Assembly (NCBI RefSeq): GCF_003119195.2
Contig: NZ_CP022255.1
Span: forward strand, 62,001-126,000
Direction of reading: 5' to 3'
DNA length: 64,000 nt
Origin: Azospirillum baldaniorum
GTDB lineage: Bacteria; Pseudomonadota; Alphaproteobacteria; Azospirillales; Azospirillaceae
Made by a program: the position numbers and the translations under genes. Below, piece after piece: positions 8,832 through 16,795 of the stretch. Each line of letters starts with the position of its first letter. Within the stretch, counting starts at the first letter, position 1. The notes under the pieces are model-generated. The model was given only the letters and a program-made list of their open reading frames with translations. It was not told the DNA's origin and did not search any database.

Positions 8832-9944
8832 TCATGCCACCAGCCCCCGCGCTTCGAGTTCGCCCCGGGCCTCGGCGACGTGGTCCTGCGCCTCATGCCG
8901 GGCAACCCATTCGGCGAGTTCGGCCAGCCCTTCGGCGAAATCCTGCCGCGCTTCGTAGTTCAGGACTGTCCGCGCCCTGCCCAGGTCGGGGATGTTGTGG
9001 CGGATGTCGCCAGCGCGCGCTTGGCCGGTGATGTCCGGAGCCAGGTCGGACCGGCCCATCGAGGCGGCCTGGAGCCGCGCCACCTCCTCCACGGTGCGGT
9101 CCTCGCCGGACCCGACGTTGAACACCTCACCGTTGGCGGTCGGCTGGTCGAGCGCCAGCAGGAACGCGCGTGCCACGTCGCCGACATGCACGAAGTCGCG
9201 CCGCTGTTGGCCATCCTCGAAGATCATCGGCCGTTGACCGTTGGCGATGCGCGAGGCGAAGATCGCCAGCACCCCGGTGTAGGGGTTCGACAGCGCCTGC
9301 CCGGGGCCGTAGACGTTCCACAGCCGCAACGCCGCCCCTTCCATCCCGTACTGCGCGGTAAGCGTCAGGGTCAGCCGCTCCTGCACGTATTTGCCGATGG
9401 CGTACACGGACCTGAGGGCCGGGCGCTTGCTCTCGGGCGTGGGGACGGGGATCAGCGGCCGTCCATCGTAATCGAGCGGGTCCCAGGAGCCGTCCGGGTT
9501 GCGCGGGCCGCGCACCACATCCTCCATCGGCGTGCCGTCGGCGGTCCGGTACAGCCCTTCGCCGTAGATGCTCATCGAGGAGGCGACCACCACCCGGCGG
9601 ACCGGTCGGTCGATCAACCGCTGGAACAGCACGGCCGTCCCGTGGTCGTTCACCGAGGTGTAGCGGTCCACCGCGTACATGCTCTGGCCGACACCGACCT
9701 CGGCGGCGAGGTGGATCACGGAGTCCATACCCTCCAGCGCCCGAGCGACCATGGCCTCGTCGCGTATGTCCCCGATCAGCAACTCGATGTCCGGGCCCAG
9801 TTCATCGGGCCGCGTCCGGGTGGGATGGACCTGCGCGATCAGACTGTCGAGAACCCGAACCCGGTCGCCGCGGGCGAGAAGTGCCCTGGCGACGTGGCGG
9901 CCGATGAAGCCGGCGCCACCGGTGACAAGAACGGATTCTCCCAC
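8832..9944 (-). CDS. NAD-dependent sugar epimerase/dehydratase (extended SDR)
   Basis: A 370-residue extended short-chain dehydrogenase. The NAD fold starts at once with VLVTGGAGFIGRHV (G9, G12, G15), then DIRDEAMVARAL and HLAAEVGVGQS. The active site has SSMSIYGEG and the YAIGK catalytic Tyr/Lys pair. RLWNVYGPGQ and the C-terminal substrate domain follow, as in UDP-glucose 4-epimerases and related nucleotide-sugar enzymes. I chose GTG at 9944, preceded by CGGAGGGG; the ATG at 10022 would add a leader rich in Lys, Asn and His inside the AT-rich control region. It is the first gene of the leftward arm and probably supplies an activated sugar to the four glycosyltransferases. Confidence 0.88.
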   Translation of the reverse strand: MGESVLVTGGAGFIGRHVARALLARGDRVRVLDSLIAQVHPTRTRPDELGPDIELLIGDIRDEAMVARALEGMDSVIHLAAEVGVGQSMYAVDRYTSVNDHGTAVLFQRLIDRPVRRVVVASSMSIYGEGLYRTADGTPMEDVVRGPRNPDGSWDPLDYDGRPLIPVPTPESKRPALRSVYAIGKYVQERLTLTLTAQYGMEGAALRLWNVYGPGQALSNPYTGVLAIFASRIANGQRPMIFEDGQQRRDFVHVGDVARAFLLALDQPTANGEVFNVGSGEDRTVEEVARLQAASMGRSDLAPDITGQARAGDIRHNIPDLGRARTVLNYEARQDFAEGLAELAEWVARHEAQDHVAEARGELEARGLVA

Positions 9945-10256
9945 GAGCCCCTCCGCTGATGGACGGTGATGTTTATGGCAGCCATTTTTGGTTGTGTTGT
10001 TTATGCATAAAGTTATCGGCAATCGTCGCGGTTCTTGTTTGCAAAGAAATACAGCTTTTCACTTACATGCGTGAGAAACCGCTGTGTTCGCTTCGTGAAA
10101 AGAAGCGCGATCACATCAATGTTAACATCGCTTTTGGACTTTCGACACCTTACCCAAAAGGCGTGGTCAGATTGGACGATCTTCCATCAATTATTTTTCC
10201 AAGATACAAATACCATTCCGGTCCATTAAGGAAATTTTCAGAACGAGGAGAATTTC
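9945..10256. promoter_or_regulatory. AT-rich divergent control region of the glycan cluster
   Basis: This 312-base gap separates the two divergent arms of the cluster. It is far richer in A and T than any coding DNA around it, with runs such as TTGTTGTTTATGCATAAAG and CAATTATTTTTCC. No credible gene lies in it. A small hairpin, CGCTTC with GAAGCG seven bases later, is present near 10087-10105. The region must hold both promoters; I could not settle on a -35/-10 pair. GAGGAG at 10245-10250 is the ribosome site of the inositol phosphate synthase gene. Confidence 0.6.
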
Positions 10257-11360
10257 GTGACTGGGAAAAAGCTGCGGGTGGCGATTGCCGGTGTTGGAAA
10301 TTGCGCTTCATCCTTCGTGCAAGGTGTAAGCTATTATGCCGATGCTCACGCTAATGAGCCGCCGCCCGGGCTGATGACGCTCGATCTCGGTGGCTATCGG
10401 GTCAGCGACATCGAAATGTCCGCCGCCTTCGACGTAAGCGCCGCCAAGGTCGGGCGGGACTTGTCCGACGCCATCTTTGCCCCTCCGAACAACACGTGCC
10501 GCTTCGCAAGCCCGCGTGCTTCGGGAGTGCAAGTGGAGCGCGGTCCGACACTGGACGGCATCGGCCGCTATTTGGCCGATGACATTGAGGAGTCGGGGGA
10601 GGCGCCGGTTGCCATCGCCGAGTCTCTGCGCCGCTCAGGCACCGATATCCTGGTGTCTTACCTGCCGGTCGGTTCGCAGCGGGCCACGGAGTTCTATGCC
10701 GAGCAGGCGCTGGAGGCCGGCTGCGCCTTCGTCAACTGCATCCCGGTCTTCATAGCCTCCGACCCAAGCTGGGCGAAGCGGTTCGAGCGACGCGGCCTGC
10801 CGGTCATCGGCGACGACATCAAGAGCCAGATGGGTGCCACCATCATCCACCGCACGCTGGCAAACCTGTTCCGCGAGCGCGGCGTCCGGCTCGACCACAC
10901 CTATCAGCTGAACTTCGGCGGCAACACCGACTTCAAGAACATGCTGGAACGCGAACGCCTGGAATCGAAGAAGATTTCGAAAACCCGCGCCGTCACCAGC
11001 CAATTGGACGTGCCGCTCGACGCGGACGACGTCCATATTGGCCCCAGCGATCATGTCCCCTGGCTGGCCGACCGGAAATGGGCGCACATCCGGCTGGAGG
11101 GCACCGCCTTCGGGGGCGTGCCCTTGAGCGTGGAGCTGAAGCTGGAGGTCTGGGACAGCCCGAACTCCGCCGGCATCGTGATCGACGCGGTGCGCTGCGC
11201 CAAGCTGGCGCTCGACCGGAAGATGGCCGGGCCACTGATCGGACCGTCGAGCTACTTCATGAAATCGCCTCCCGAGCAGTTCACCGACCATGAAGCGCGC
11301 GAGCGCACGCTGCGCTTCATCGCCGGCGAGGCGGCGGACGGCCCGCGCTTCCGGGCGTGA
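10257..11360 (+). CDS. ino1: Inositol-3-phosphate synthase
   Basis: A 367-residue enzyme of the myo-inositol-1-phosphate synthase family, which turns glucose 6-phosphate into inositol 3-phosphate with bound NAD. Key features are [15 protein letters not shown] at residues 10-24 (NAD fold), [15 protein letters not shown], and [20 protein letters not shown] with the catalytic lysines. Length and motifs match the short actinobacterial/archaeal type, such as the mycobacterial enzyme, rather than the roughly 530-residue eukaryotic form. The GTG start has GAGGAG six bases upstream. It opens the rightward arm and overlaps the next gene by four bases. Its product is the likely core of the saccharide made by the cluster. 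Confidence 0.95.
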   Translation: MTGKKLRVAIAGVGNCASSFVQGVSYYADAHANEPPPGLMTLDLGGYRVSDIEMSAAFDVSAAKVGRDLSDAIFAPPNNTCRFASPRASGVQVERGPTLDGIGRYLADDIEESGEAPVAIAESLRRSGTDILVSYLPVGSQRATEFYAEQALEAGCAFVNCIPVFIASDPSWAKRFERRGLPVIGDDIKSQMGATIIHRTLANLFRERGVRLDHTYQLNFGGNTDFKNMLERERLESKKISKTRAVTSQLDVPLDADDVHIGPSDHVPWLADRKWAHIRLEGTAFGGVPLSVELKLEVWDSPNSAGIVIDAVRCAKLALDRKMAGPLIGPSSYFMKSPPEQFTDHEARERTLRFIAGEAADGPRFRA

Positions 11361-11965
11361 GCGGCGGCGTGGAAACGATCCTGGTCCTGCTGCGTCACGC
11401 GTCGCATGACCGGCTGGGCTCCGTGTTGTGTGGACGCATGCCCGGCGTGACGCTCAGCGAGGCCGGCCGACGCGAGGCCGACGCGCTGGCCGTCACATTG
11501 GTGTGTCACCGGTTCGCGGCCGTGCTGTCCAGCCCGTTGGAGCGCGCGGTGGAAACGGCGGCCGCCATCGCCGCGTCACAGGCCTTGGCCGTGGAGGTGG
11601 AGGAGGATCTCAACGAACTCGATCTCGGTGCCTGGGCCGGCATGCGCTTCGAGGACCTGCGCGGCGACCCGGCTTGGAATGTGTGGAACAGCGCGCGGTC
11701 GCACGCCCGCCCGCCTGGGGGCGAAACGATGCTGGAGGCCCAGGCCCGGATGACGCGCTGCATCGAGCGGTTGCGCCGCCGGTACGCTGGCCGGACCGTC
11801 GCGCTGGTCAGCCACGCCGACGTCATCAAGGCGGCGCTGTCCCACGCCTTGGGGCTTTCCGTGGATTTCCACGCCCGGTTCGAGATCGCTCCGGCGTCCC
11901 GCAGCGTGCTGATCGCCGGGGAATGGGGCCTGAAGGTCCACAGCATCAACGAGGCGGCGGAATGA
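11357..11965 (+). CDS. Histidine phosphatase family protein
   Basis: A 202-residue phosphoglycerate-mutase-like phosphatase. The catalytic RHA (LLRHASH, His14) is at the N-terminus, [15 protein letters not shown] follows, [11 protein letters not shown] supplies the acid region, and [10 protein letters not shown] supplies the second histidine. Relatives include cobalamin ribazole-phosphate phosphatase and sugar-phosphate phosphatases. The GTG start overlaps the inositol phosphate synthase stop as GTGA, so the two are coupled. The cluster has no classical inositol monophosphatase, so this protein may release free inositol or dephosphorylate a later intermediate; that is inference. Confidence 0.88.
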   Translation: MSGGVETILVLLRHASHDRLGSVLCGRMPGVTLSEAGRREADALAVTLVCHRFAAVLSSPLERAVETAAAIAASQALAVEVEEDLNELDLGAWAGMRFEDLRGDPAWNVWNSARSHARPPGGETMLEAQARMTRCIERLRRRYAGRTVALVSHADVIKAALSHALGLSVDFHARFEIAPASRSVLIAGEWGLKVHSINEAAE

Positions 11966-12801
11966 CGAATCTGACGACCGACCAAATCCGCGCCCGGGTC
12001 GCCGCGCTGGGGGACTGGTTCCACAACATCGATCTGAACGGCGTCAGCACCGCCCCCGACCACTTCCTGCACGATTACCCGAACGTGAAATGGCGACGGT
12101 TCGCCCATGCGGTCCCGCAGGATCTGAGCGGCCTGACGGTGCTCGACATCGGCTGCAACGGCGGCTTCTACTCCATCGAGATGAAGCGGCGCGGCGCCGA
12201 GCGGGTGGTCGGGATCGACTTTGACGATCGTTATCTCGCACAGGCGCGCTTCGCCGCCGAAGTGACCGGCCAGGATATCGAATTCCGCAAGCTGTCGGTT
12301 TACGATCTGGCGCGGCTGGGGGAGCGGTTCGACGTCGTCTTGTTCATGGGGGTGCTTTACCATCTGCGCCACCCGCTGCTGGCTCTCGACCTGATCCACG
12401 AGCATGCCGCCCGTGATCTGATGATCTTCCAATCGATGCAGCGCGGCTCCGAGACGGTCGAACCGGTGGGCACCGATTACGACTTCCGTCAGCAGGACCA
12501 TTTCAACGCGCCCGGCTATCCGAAGCTGCATTTCATCGAACACCAGTATTCCGGCGACTGGACGAACTGGTGGGTCCCGAACGCCGCCTGCGCCGAAGCC
12601 ATGCTGCGCAGCGCCGGCTTTCGGATCGTCGAGCATCCGGAGCAGGAGGTCTATGTCTGCCGCCGCGCTCCACGGCCGACCGAGGCGGGCGCCGTCTATC
12701 CCGCCCGGCCACCCACCGCCGCACCATCCGCCGCACCATCCGCCGCACCATCCGCCGGACGGGCACCGGCAAACCACGTCAGGACGGGAAGCCAGGGATG
12801 A
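11962..12801 (+). CDS. SAM-dependent methyltransferase with repetitive C-terminal tail
   Basis: A 279-residue class I methyltransferase. SAM motif I is VLDIGCNGGFYSIEM, motif II is VVGIDFDDRYLAQAR, and motif IV is FDVVLFMGVLYHLRHPLLALD. The C-terminal half has NWWVPNAACAEAMLRSAGF, seen in tRNA cmoB-like and natural-product enzymes. After about residue 237 the protein ends in an Ala/Pro/Ser tail made by a 12-base tandem repeat (AAPS three times). Start and stop overlap both neighbours by four bases. Its form fits a family I recall as Rta_06860-type methyltransferases of a sporadic sugar cluster, unverified. The likely substrate is the growing saccharide. Confidence 0.88.
   Translation: MTNLTTDQIRARVAALGDWFHNIDLNGVSTAPDHFLHDYPNVKWRRFAHAVPQDLSGLTVLDIGCNGGFYSIEMKRRGAERVVGIDFDDRYLAQARFAAEVTGQDIEFRKLSVYDLARLGERFDVVLFMGVLYHLRHPLLALDLIHEHAARDLMIFQSMQRGSETVEPVGTDYDFRQQDHFNAPGYPKLHFIEHQYSGDWTNWWVPNAACAEAMLRSAGFRIVEHPEQEVYVCRRAPRPTEAGAVYPARPPTAAPSAAPSAAPSAGRAPANHVRTGSQG
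12717..12752 (+). repeat. 12-bp tandem repeat, three units, in frame
   Basis: CGCCGCACCATC occurs three times head to tail, then a partial unit. Because 12 is a multiple of three, copy-number change would lengthen or shorten the AAPS linker at the end of the methyltransferase without breaking the frame. Confidence 0.95.
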
Positions 12802-13724
12802 TCGAAGCCGCCAAGATCTGGAACGAGCCCAACAACAAGTCCCACTGGAATCCCGATCTCGATCCGGAATGGGATCTGTTCGCCCGCATGACGATCCTGT
12901 CCGGACAGGCGATCCGGGCGGAGAATGGCGCGCTCACGCGCGTGTTGGGCGGCATCTCGCCCATCGATCCCTCCTTCATCCGACGTCTGGACGAACGCGG
13001 CGCTCTGGACCATGTGGACGTGGTTGCGGTGCATGGCTTTCCGCTCGACTGGAATCTCTGGCAGATCCACGAATGGCCGGACAAGATCGAGGAGATTCGC
13101 GCCGTCACCGGCAAGCCGGTCTGGGTGACGGAGGCCGGCGTTTCGTCCTTCGGCGCCGAGGAGGTGCAGGCCTGGGGCGTCACCCGCACCGCGGAGCTGC
13201 TGATCGGCCGGGTTCCACGCATTCACTGGTACAGCCTCTACGATCTGCCCAGCGCTTGGGAGGCGACGACGCGCCACAAGGAGGCGGAGGGCTCCTCCTA
13301 CTACCGTCATTTCCATATGGGGCTTCTGCGGGCGGACGGCACGCCCAAGCCGGCGCTCGACGCCTACGCGCCCTATGCGGCCGAGATGGGGATTTGCCAA
13401 TGGTTCCACTTCGAGGATCACCGGCTGGACGAGGCGGTGGCCTGGATGAAGCGGTTGGGTGTCCGGCACCTGCGCACCGGCCTGTCCTGGGCCGACAGCT
13501 TCCGGCCGAACGCGCTCGCCTGGTTCGACCGTCAGATGGAAGCGCTGGCCGATTTCGATGTCACCATAACTTTCTGCTTCACGCCCGAGCATCGTGGAAT
13601 CGAACCACACCACACCAGCCCGCCCCAGGTCGCCGAGGAGTTCGCGGATTTTTGCGCCGCCATGGTCCGCCGCTACGCCAGCACCGCTCCGGCCGCGCCG
13701 TTCCCCCTGCTGGCGATGGGATAG
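12798..13724 (+). CDS. Clan GH-A glycoside-hydrolase-like protein, apparent permuted barrel
   Basis: A 308-residue TIM-barrel protein resembling beta-xylosidases. It begins almost directly with IWNEPNN (Glu10, the acid/base found at the end of strand 4 in clan GH-A). VDVVAVHGFPLDW, PVWVTEAGVSS (Glu112, nucleophile position of strand 7) and IHWYSLYDLP (strand 8) follow. Segments that read like strands 1-3 (LGVRHLRTGLSWADSF, VTITFCFTPEHRG) come after these, at residues 219-263. This order suggests a circularly permuted barrel. There is no signal peptide, so it should be cytoplasmic. ATG overlaps the methyltransferase stop as ATGA. It may trim or transfer glycosyl groups in the pathway. Confidence 0.8.
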   Translation: MIEAAKIWNEPNNKSHWNPDLDPEWDLFARMTILSGQAIRAENGALTRVLGGISPIDPSFIRRLDERGALDHVDVVAVHGFPLDWNLWQIHEWPDKIEEIRAVTGKPVWVTEAGVSSFGAEEVQAWGVTRTAELLIGRVPRIHWYSLYDLPSAWEATTRHKEAEGSSYYRHFHMGLLRADGTPKPALDAYAPYAAEMGICQWFHFEDHRLDEAVAWMKRLGVRHLRTGLSWADSFRPNALAWFDRQMEALADFDVTITFCFTPEHRGIEPHHTSPPQVAEEFADFCAAMVRRYASTAPAAPFPLLAMG

Positions 13725-13768
13725 GAGGCGGTAGGCCAAGACACTTCGCCGCGCGGAGCGGTTGAACC

Positions 13769-15523
13769 ATGCTGGTTTACGGCGATCGCGACCGTCTCGA
13801 GAACCCGTGCGTCGCCGTGGCGCGGATCGCCGCCGCCCATCGTACAGCCGCCGCCAAGCCTGACGGGCTGATCCGTCATGCCATGCTGGTGTCCTTGTTC
13901 ATCGAGGCGGCGGAGCTTGCGCAGGGCCTCGCCGATGCGGAATTCGCGGCGCTGGGGGAGGACGATTGCACCCCATGCCGCGATGCGGCGATGGCGGTCG
14001 TGATGGGGCTGGCCCGCGCCGTCGCCCGGTCCTGGCGCGGCGAGCCGCAGCCGGGCGCTTGCGCGCTGGCGGCTGACCTGGAAACGTTGTCGGCGCAACC
14101 CTTGCCCGAAACCGTGCGAATACGCCGATCCGAAGGCTATGCCTTCTATGGCCTCTATCCGGAAGCCTATCTGGAGGCTGCGGCCCGGCTTCCGCCGGAC
14201 CTGCCCGCTCCGCTCGTCGTGATTGGCCTGCGCAGCATCGGAACCGGACTGGCGGCGATGGCGGCGGTTGCGCTGGACGCAGCGCCTCCGGTCACTCTGC
14301 GTCCGATCGGTCATCCGTTCCAACGCGCCGTCCGCCTGTCGGCTCGCCTGCGGGCCGCCCTGCTGGCCGACGCGGGCGCGTCCTATGTGATCGTCGATGA
14401 AGGGCCGGGCCTGTCCGGCAGTTCGTTCGGCGCCGTCGCCGATTGGTTGGAGGCGGCGGGCGTGCCGTCCCGGCGGATCGCGTTCCTTCCCAGCCATAAG
14501 GGCGATCCGGGACCGCGCTCCTCCGACCGGCACCGCCGCCGCTGGGCCGAGGCGGTGCGCCCGGTGATCGACTTCAATGAACTGGTGCACGCTGCGCATG
14601 GCCCGGTGCCGCCGTTGGAGCGCTGGTTCGAGGACACGCTCGGCCCTGCGGTCGCACCGTTGCGTGATCTGTCGGGTGGCGCATGGCGGACGGCATCGGC
14701 GGAATTGGCGGCGAATGTTGCGGCGGACTGGCTGCCGGTCCATGCGCAGCAGGAACGCCGCAAGTTCCTGCTGCGCACTGCCTCCGGCTCCTGGCTTTTG
14801 AAGTTCGCCGGCCTCGGACGCCTGGGCGAGGCCAAGCTGGACCGGGCCCGCGCGTTGCATCAGGCGGGTTTCACGACGAAACCCATGGCACTCCGTCATG
14901 GCTTCCTGGCGGAGCGCTGGTTGGACGGCGCGCAACTGCCCTCCACCATGCCTCTGGAGCGCTTGGCCGACTATCTCCTGTTCCGCGCCCAACGCTTTCC
15001 GGCGGAGCGTGACACGGGCGCCAGCCTTCCGGACCTGTTGGCGATGGCGCATGTGAACATCGGCGAAGCGCTTGGCGCCGCCGCGACCGTCCCCTTGGAT
15101 CGCTGGACGCGGGACATCCTGAGTGAGCTGGACGCCGGGGTCCGGCGCGTCGTCACCGACAACCGCCTTCACATCTGGGAGTGGCTGCGCACCACCGACG
15201 GCCGGGTGCTGAAGACCGACTCGCTCGATCACGCCGACGCGCATGACCTGATCGGTTGCCAGGACATTGCTTGGGACGTGGCGGGGGCCATCGTCGAATT
15301 CGGCCTTGCGGAGGCGGAAGCCGACCGGCTCTGCGACGCAGTGGGCGCTTCAAAGCGGCTGGTGGCCTTCCATCTTCCCTGCTATCTCGCCTTCCAGATC
15401 GGCTGCTGGTCATTCGCCTCCTCCGATGCGGGAGCGGCGTCCATGCGCCGCTTCTACGAGGAGGCTTGGAAACGGCAAGCGAGCCGTGGTGGGCGCTTCC
15501 CACCTCCCGCCGGCACATCATAA
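13769..15523 (+). CDS. Phosphoribosyltransferase-like / kinase-like fusion protein
   Basis: A 584-residue protein I do not recognise by name. After a helical N-terminus, residues 150-162 (VVIGLRSIGTGLA) and 206-219 (YVIVDEGPGLSGSS) resemble the pyrophosphate loop and the PRPP loop of type I phosphoribosyltransferases. From about residue 330 the protein resembles an aminoglycoside-phosphotransferase-like kinase. It has WLLKFAGLGRLGEAK (N-lobe lysine), FLAERWLDG (hinge), then DHADAHDLIG and DIAWDVAGA, which resemble the catalytic HxD loop and the metal-binding Asp. It is the last gene of the rightward arm, 44 bases after its neighbour. Both activities are inference from motifs; the substrates are unknown. 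Confidence 0.75.
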   Translation: MLVYGDRDRLENPCVAVARIAAAHRTAAAKPDGLIRHAMLVSLFIEAAELAQGLADAEFAALGEDDCTPCRDAAMAVVMGLARAVARSWRGEPQPGACALAADLETLSAQPLPETVRIRRSEGYAFYGLYPEAYLEAAARLPPDLPAPLVVIGLRSIGTGLAAMAAVALDAAPPVTLRPIGHPFQRAVRLSARLRAALLADAGASYVIVDEGPGLSGSSFGAVADWLEAAGVPSRRIAFLPSHKGDPGPRSSDRHRRRWAEAVRPVIDFNELVHAAHGPVPPLERWFEDTLGPAVAPLRDLSGGAWRTASAELAANVAADWLPVHAQQERRKFLLRTASGSWLLKFAGLGRLGEAKLDRARALHQAGFTTKPMALRHGFLAERWLDGAQLPSTMPLERLADYLLFRAQRFPAERDTGASLPDLLAMAHVNIGEALGAAATVPLDRWTRDILSELDAGVRRVVTDNRLHIWEWLRTTDGRVLKTDSLDHADAHDLIGCQDIAWDVAGAIVEFGLAEAEADRLCDAVGASKRLVAFHLPCYLAFQIGCWSFASSDAGAASMRRFYEEAWKRQASRGGRFPPPAGTS

Positions 15524-15623
15524 CCGCCGCTTCGAGCATCACCTTCGGACCTGGCGCGTTCCTGACAACCGGCGAACTCGAGCACAGCCGATCTGGGGCC
15601 GCGCCTTCGAAAACCGACAGCGT

Positions 15624-16706
15624 TTACTGGCCTTCTGCCGTCTCGTCACTGTGCGCCGGACTGATCACGAGCAACAGGTCTCCGGGCTGGATGATATGGC
15701 GGTGGCGTTCCGTGAAGGGAATGGCGCGGCCATTGCTGTGGATCTGCACGATCACGCCGACGGTTGCCTCCGCCATGGTCTTGCCGACTTCGTCCCGGGC
15801 CGCCGGGCGCTCCGTCAGCACCATTTGGCCACCCACCGACATCAGGTCGCACAGGAAGGGTGTCGCATGGCTGGTTTCCACGGCATCGGCCATGAGATAG
15901 CCACCGATCCTGGGCGGCGACACCACCAGGTCGGCGCCGCTCAGCTTGGCCAGCTTGATGTTCTCCTCCTGCTTGATGTTGCCGACGATCTTGGTGTCGG
16001 CGGACAGATGGCGGACGGTCAGGATCACCAGAATGGTGGTGTCGTCCCGGCCCGAGCTGACGATCACCGCCTTGGCGCTTCCCACGCAGGCCCGGGTCAG
16101 CATCTCTTCGCTGGTGGCGTCGCCGAGCAACCCGATGAACCCCGCCTCGGCCGCCAGCCGGATGCGTTCCTTCGACTGGTCGATCACGACGATCCGTTCG
16201 CCCGGATGTCCCTTGGCGACCGTCTCCTGCGCGGCGATGAACCCACTGTGACCAAAGCCGCACAGCACGATATGCCCCTGCAGATGCTTCTGAATTCGGC
16301 TCATTCGGAAATCCTCGATGATCCGCTGCACAACGAATTCGTAGGCGGTGCCCAGGAAGATGAACCATATGAAGATGCGGATGGGCGTGACCGCGAAGGC
16401 GTCGATCAGCCGCGCCGTGTGGCTGACCGGAACGATGTCGCCGTAACCCACGGTGGTGACGGTGATCATCGCGAAATAGAGGATGTCAGGGAAGCTGACG
16501 TGGCCGTCGATCTGGTCCTTCAGGCCATCGCGGTCGAACCAGAACACCGCGATGACCAGGGCGATCAGGACGACGACGAGCCCGACACGAAGGGCGAGCG
16601 TCTGTTCCGCCGACATCCCGGAGCGGACATGAAGAACCCGGCCCCGCCGGGGCGCCGACTTGATCCGCCACGTCTCGTTGCCATTGCGCTCGCCAAGCTT
16701 CGGCAT
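15624..16706 (-). CDS. Potassium channel with RCK domains
   Basis: A 360-residue two-helix potassium channel. The first helix is at residues 38-57, the selectivity filter TVGYGD at 85-90 and the second helix at about 102-121. A cytosolic RCK/TrkA-N domain follows, with HIVLCGFGHSGFIAAQE as its nucleotide fold and VIDQSKERIRLAAEAG, then a TrkA-C-like end (IQPGDLLLVI). Such channels gate potassium flow in response to nucleotides or ions bound to RCK. I chose ATG at 16706 over a GTG at 16727. It converges on the glycan cluster and appears unrelated to it. Confidence 0.92.
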   Translation of the reverse strand: MPKLGERNGNETWRIKSAPRRGRVLHVRSGMSAEQTLALRVGLVVVLIALVIAVFWFDRDGLKDQIDGHVSFPDILYFAMITVTTVGYGDIVPVSHTARLIDAFAVTPIRIFIWFIFLGTAYEFVVQRIIEDFRMSRIQKHLQGHIVLCGFGHSGFIAAQETVAKGHPGERIVVIDQSKERIRLAAEAGFIGLLGDATSEEMLTRACVGSAKAVIVSSGRDDTTILVILTVRHLSADTKIVGNIKQEENIKLAKLSGADLVVSPPRIGGYLMADAVETSHATPFLCDLMSVGGQMVLTERPAARDEVGKTMAEATVGVIVQIHSNGRAIPFTERHRHIIQPGDLLLVISPAHSDETAEGQ

Positions 16707-16795
16707 GGGCCATCCATCGAATGACACTCCCGGCCATCATAACGGGGATCGCCGCGTGTCGCTCCACAAGGTGGCCATGTGGAGCGACTGTCCGC

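Noticed and set aside
9959-10354. 131-residue frame across the AT-rich control region
   Set aside because: It overlaps the start of the inositol phosphate synthase gene in another frame and has no protein-like features.
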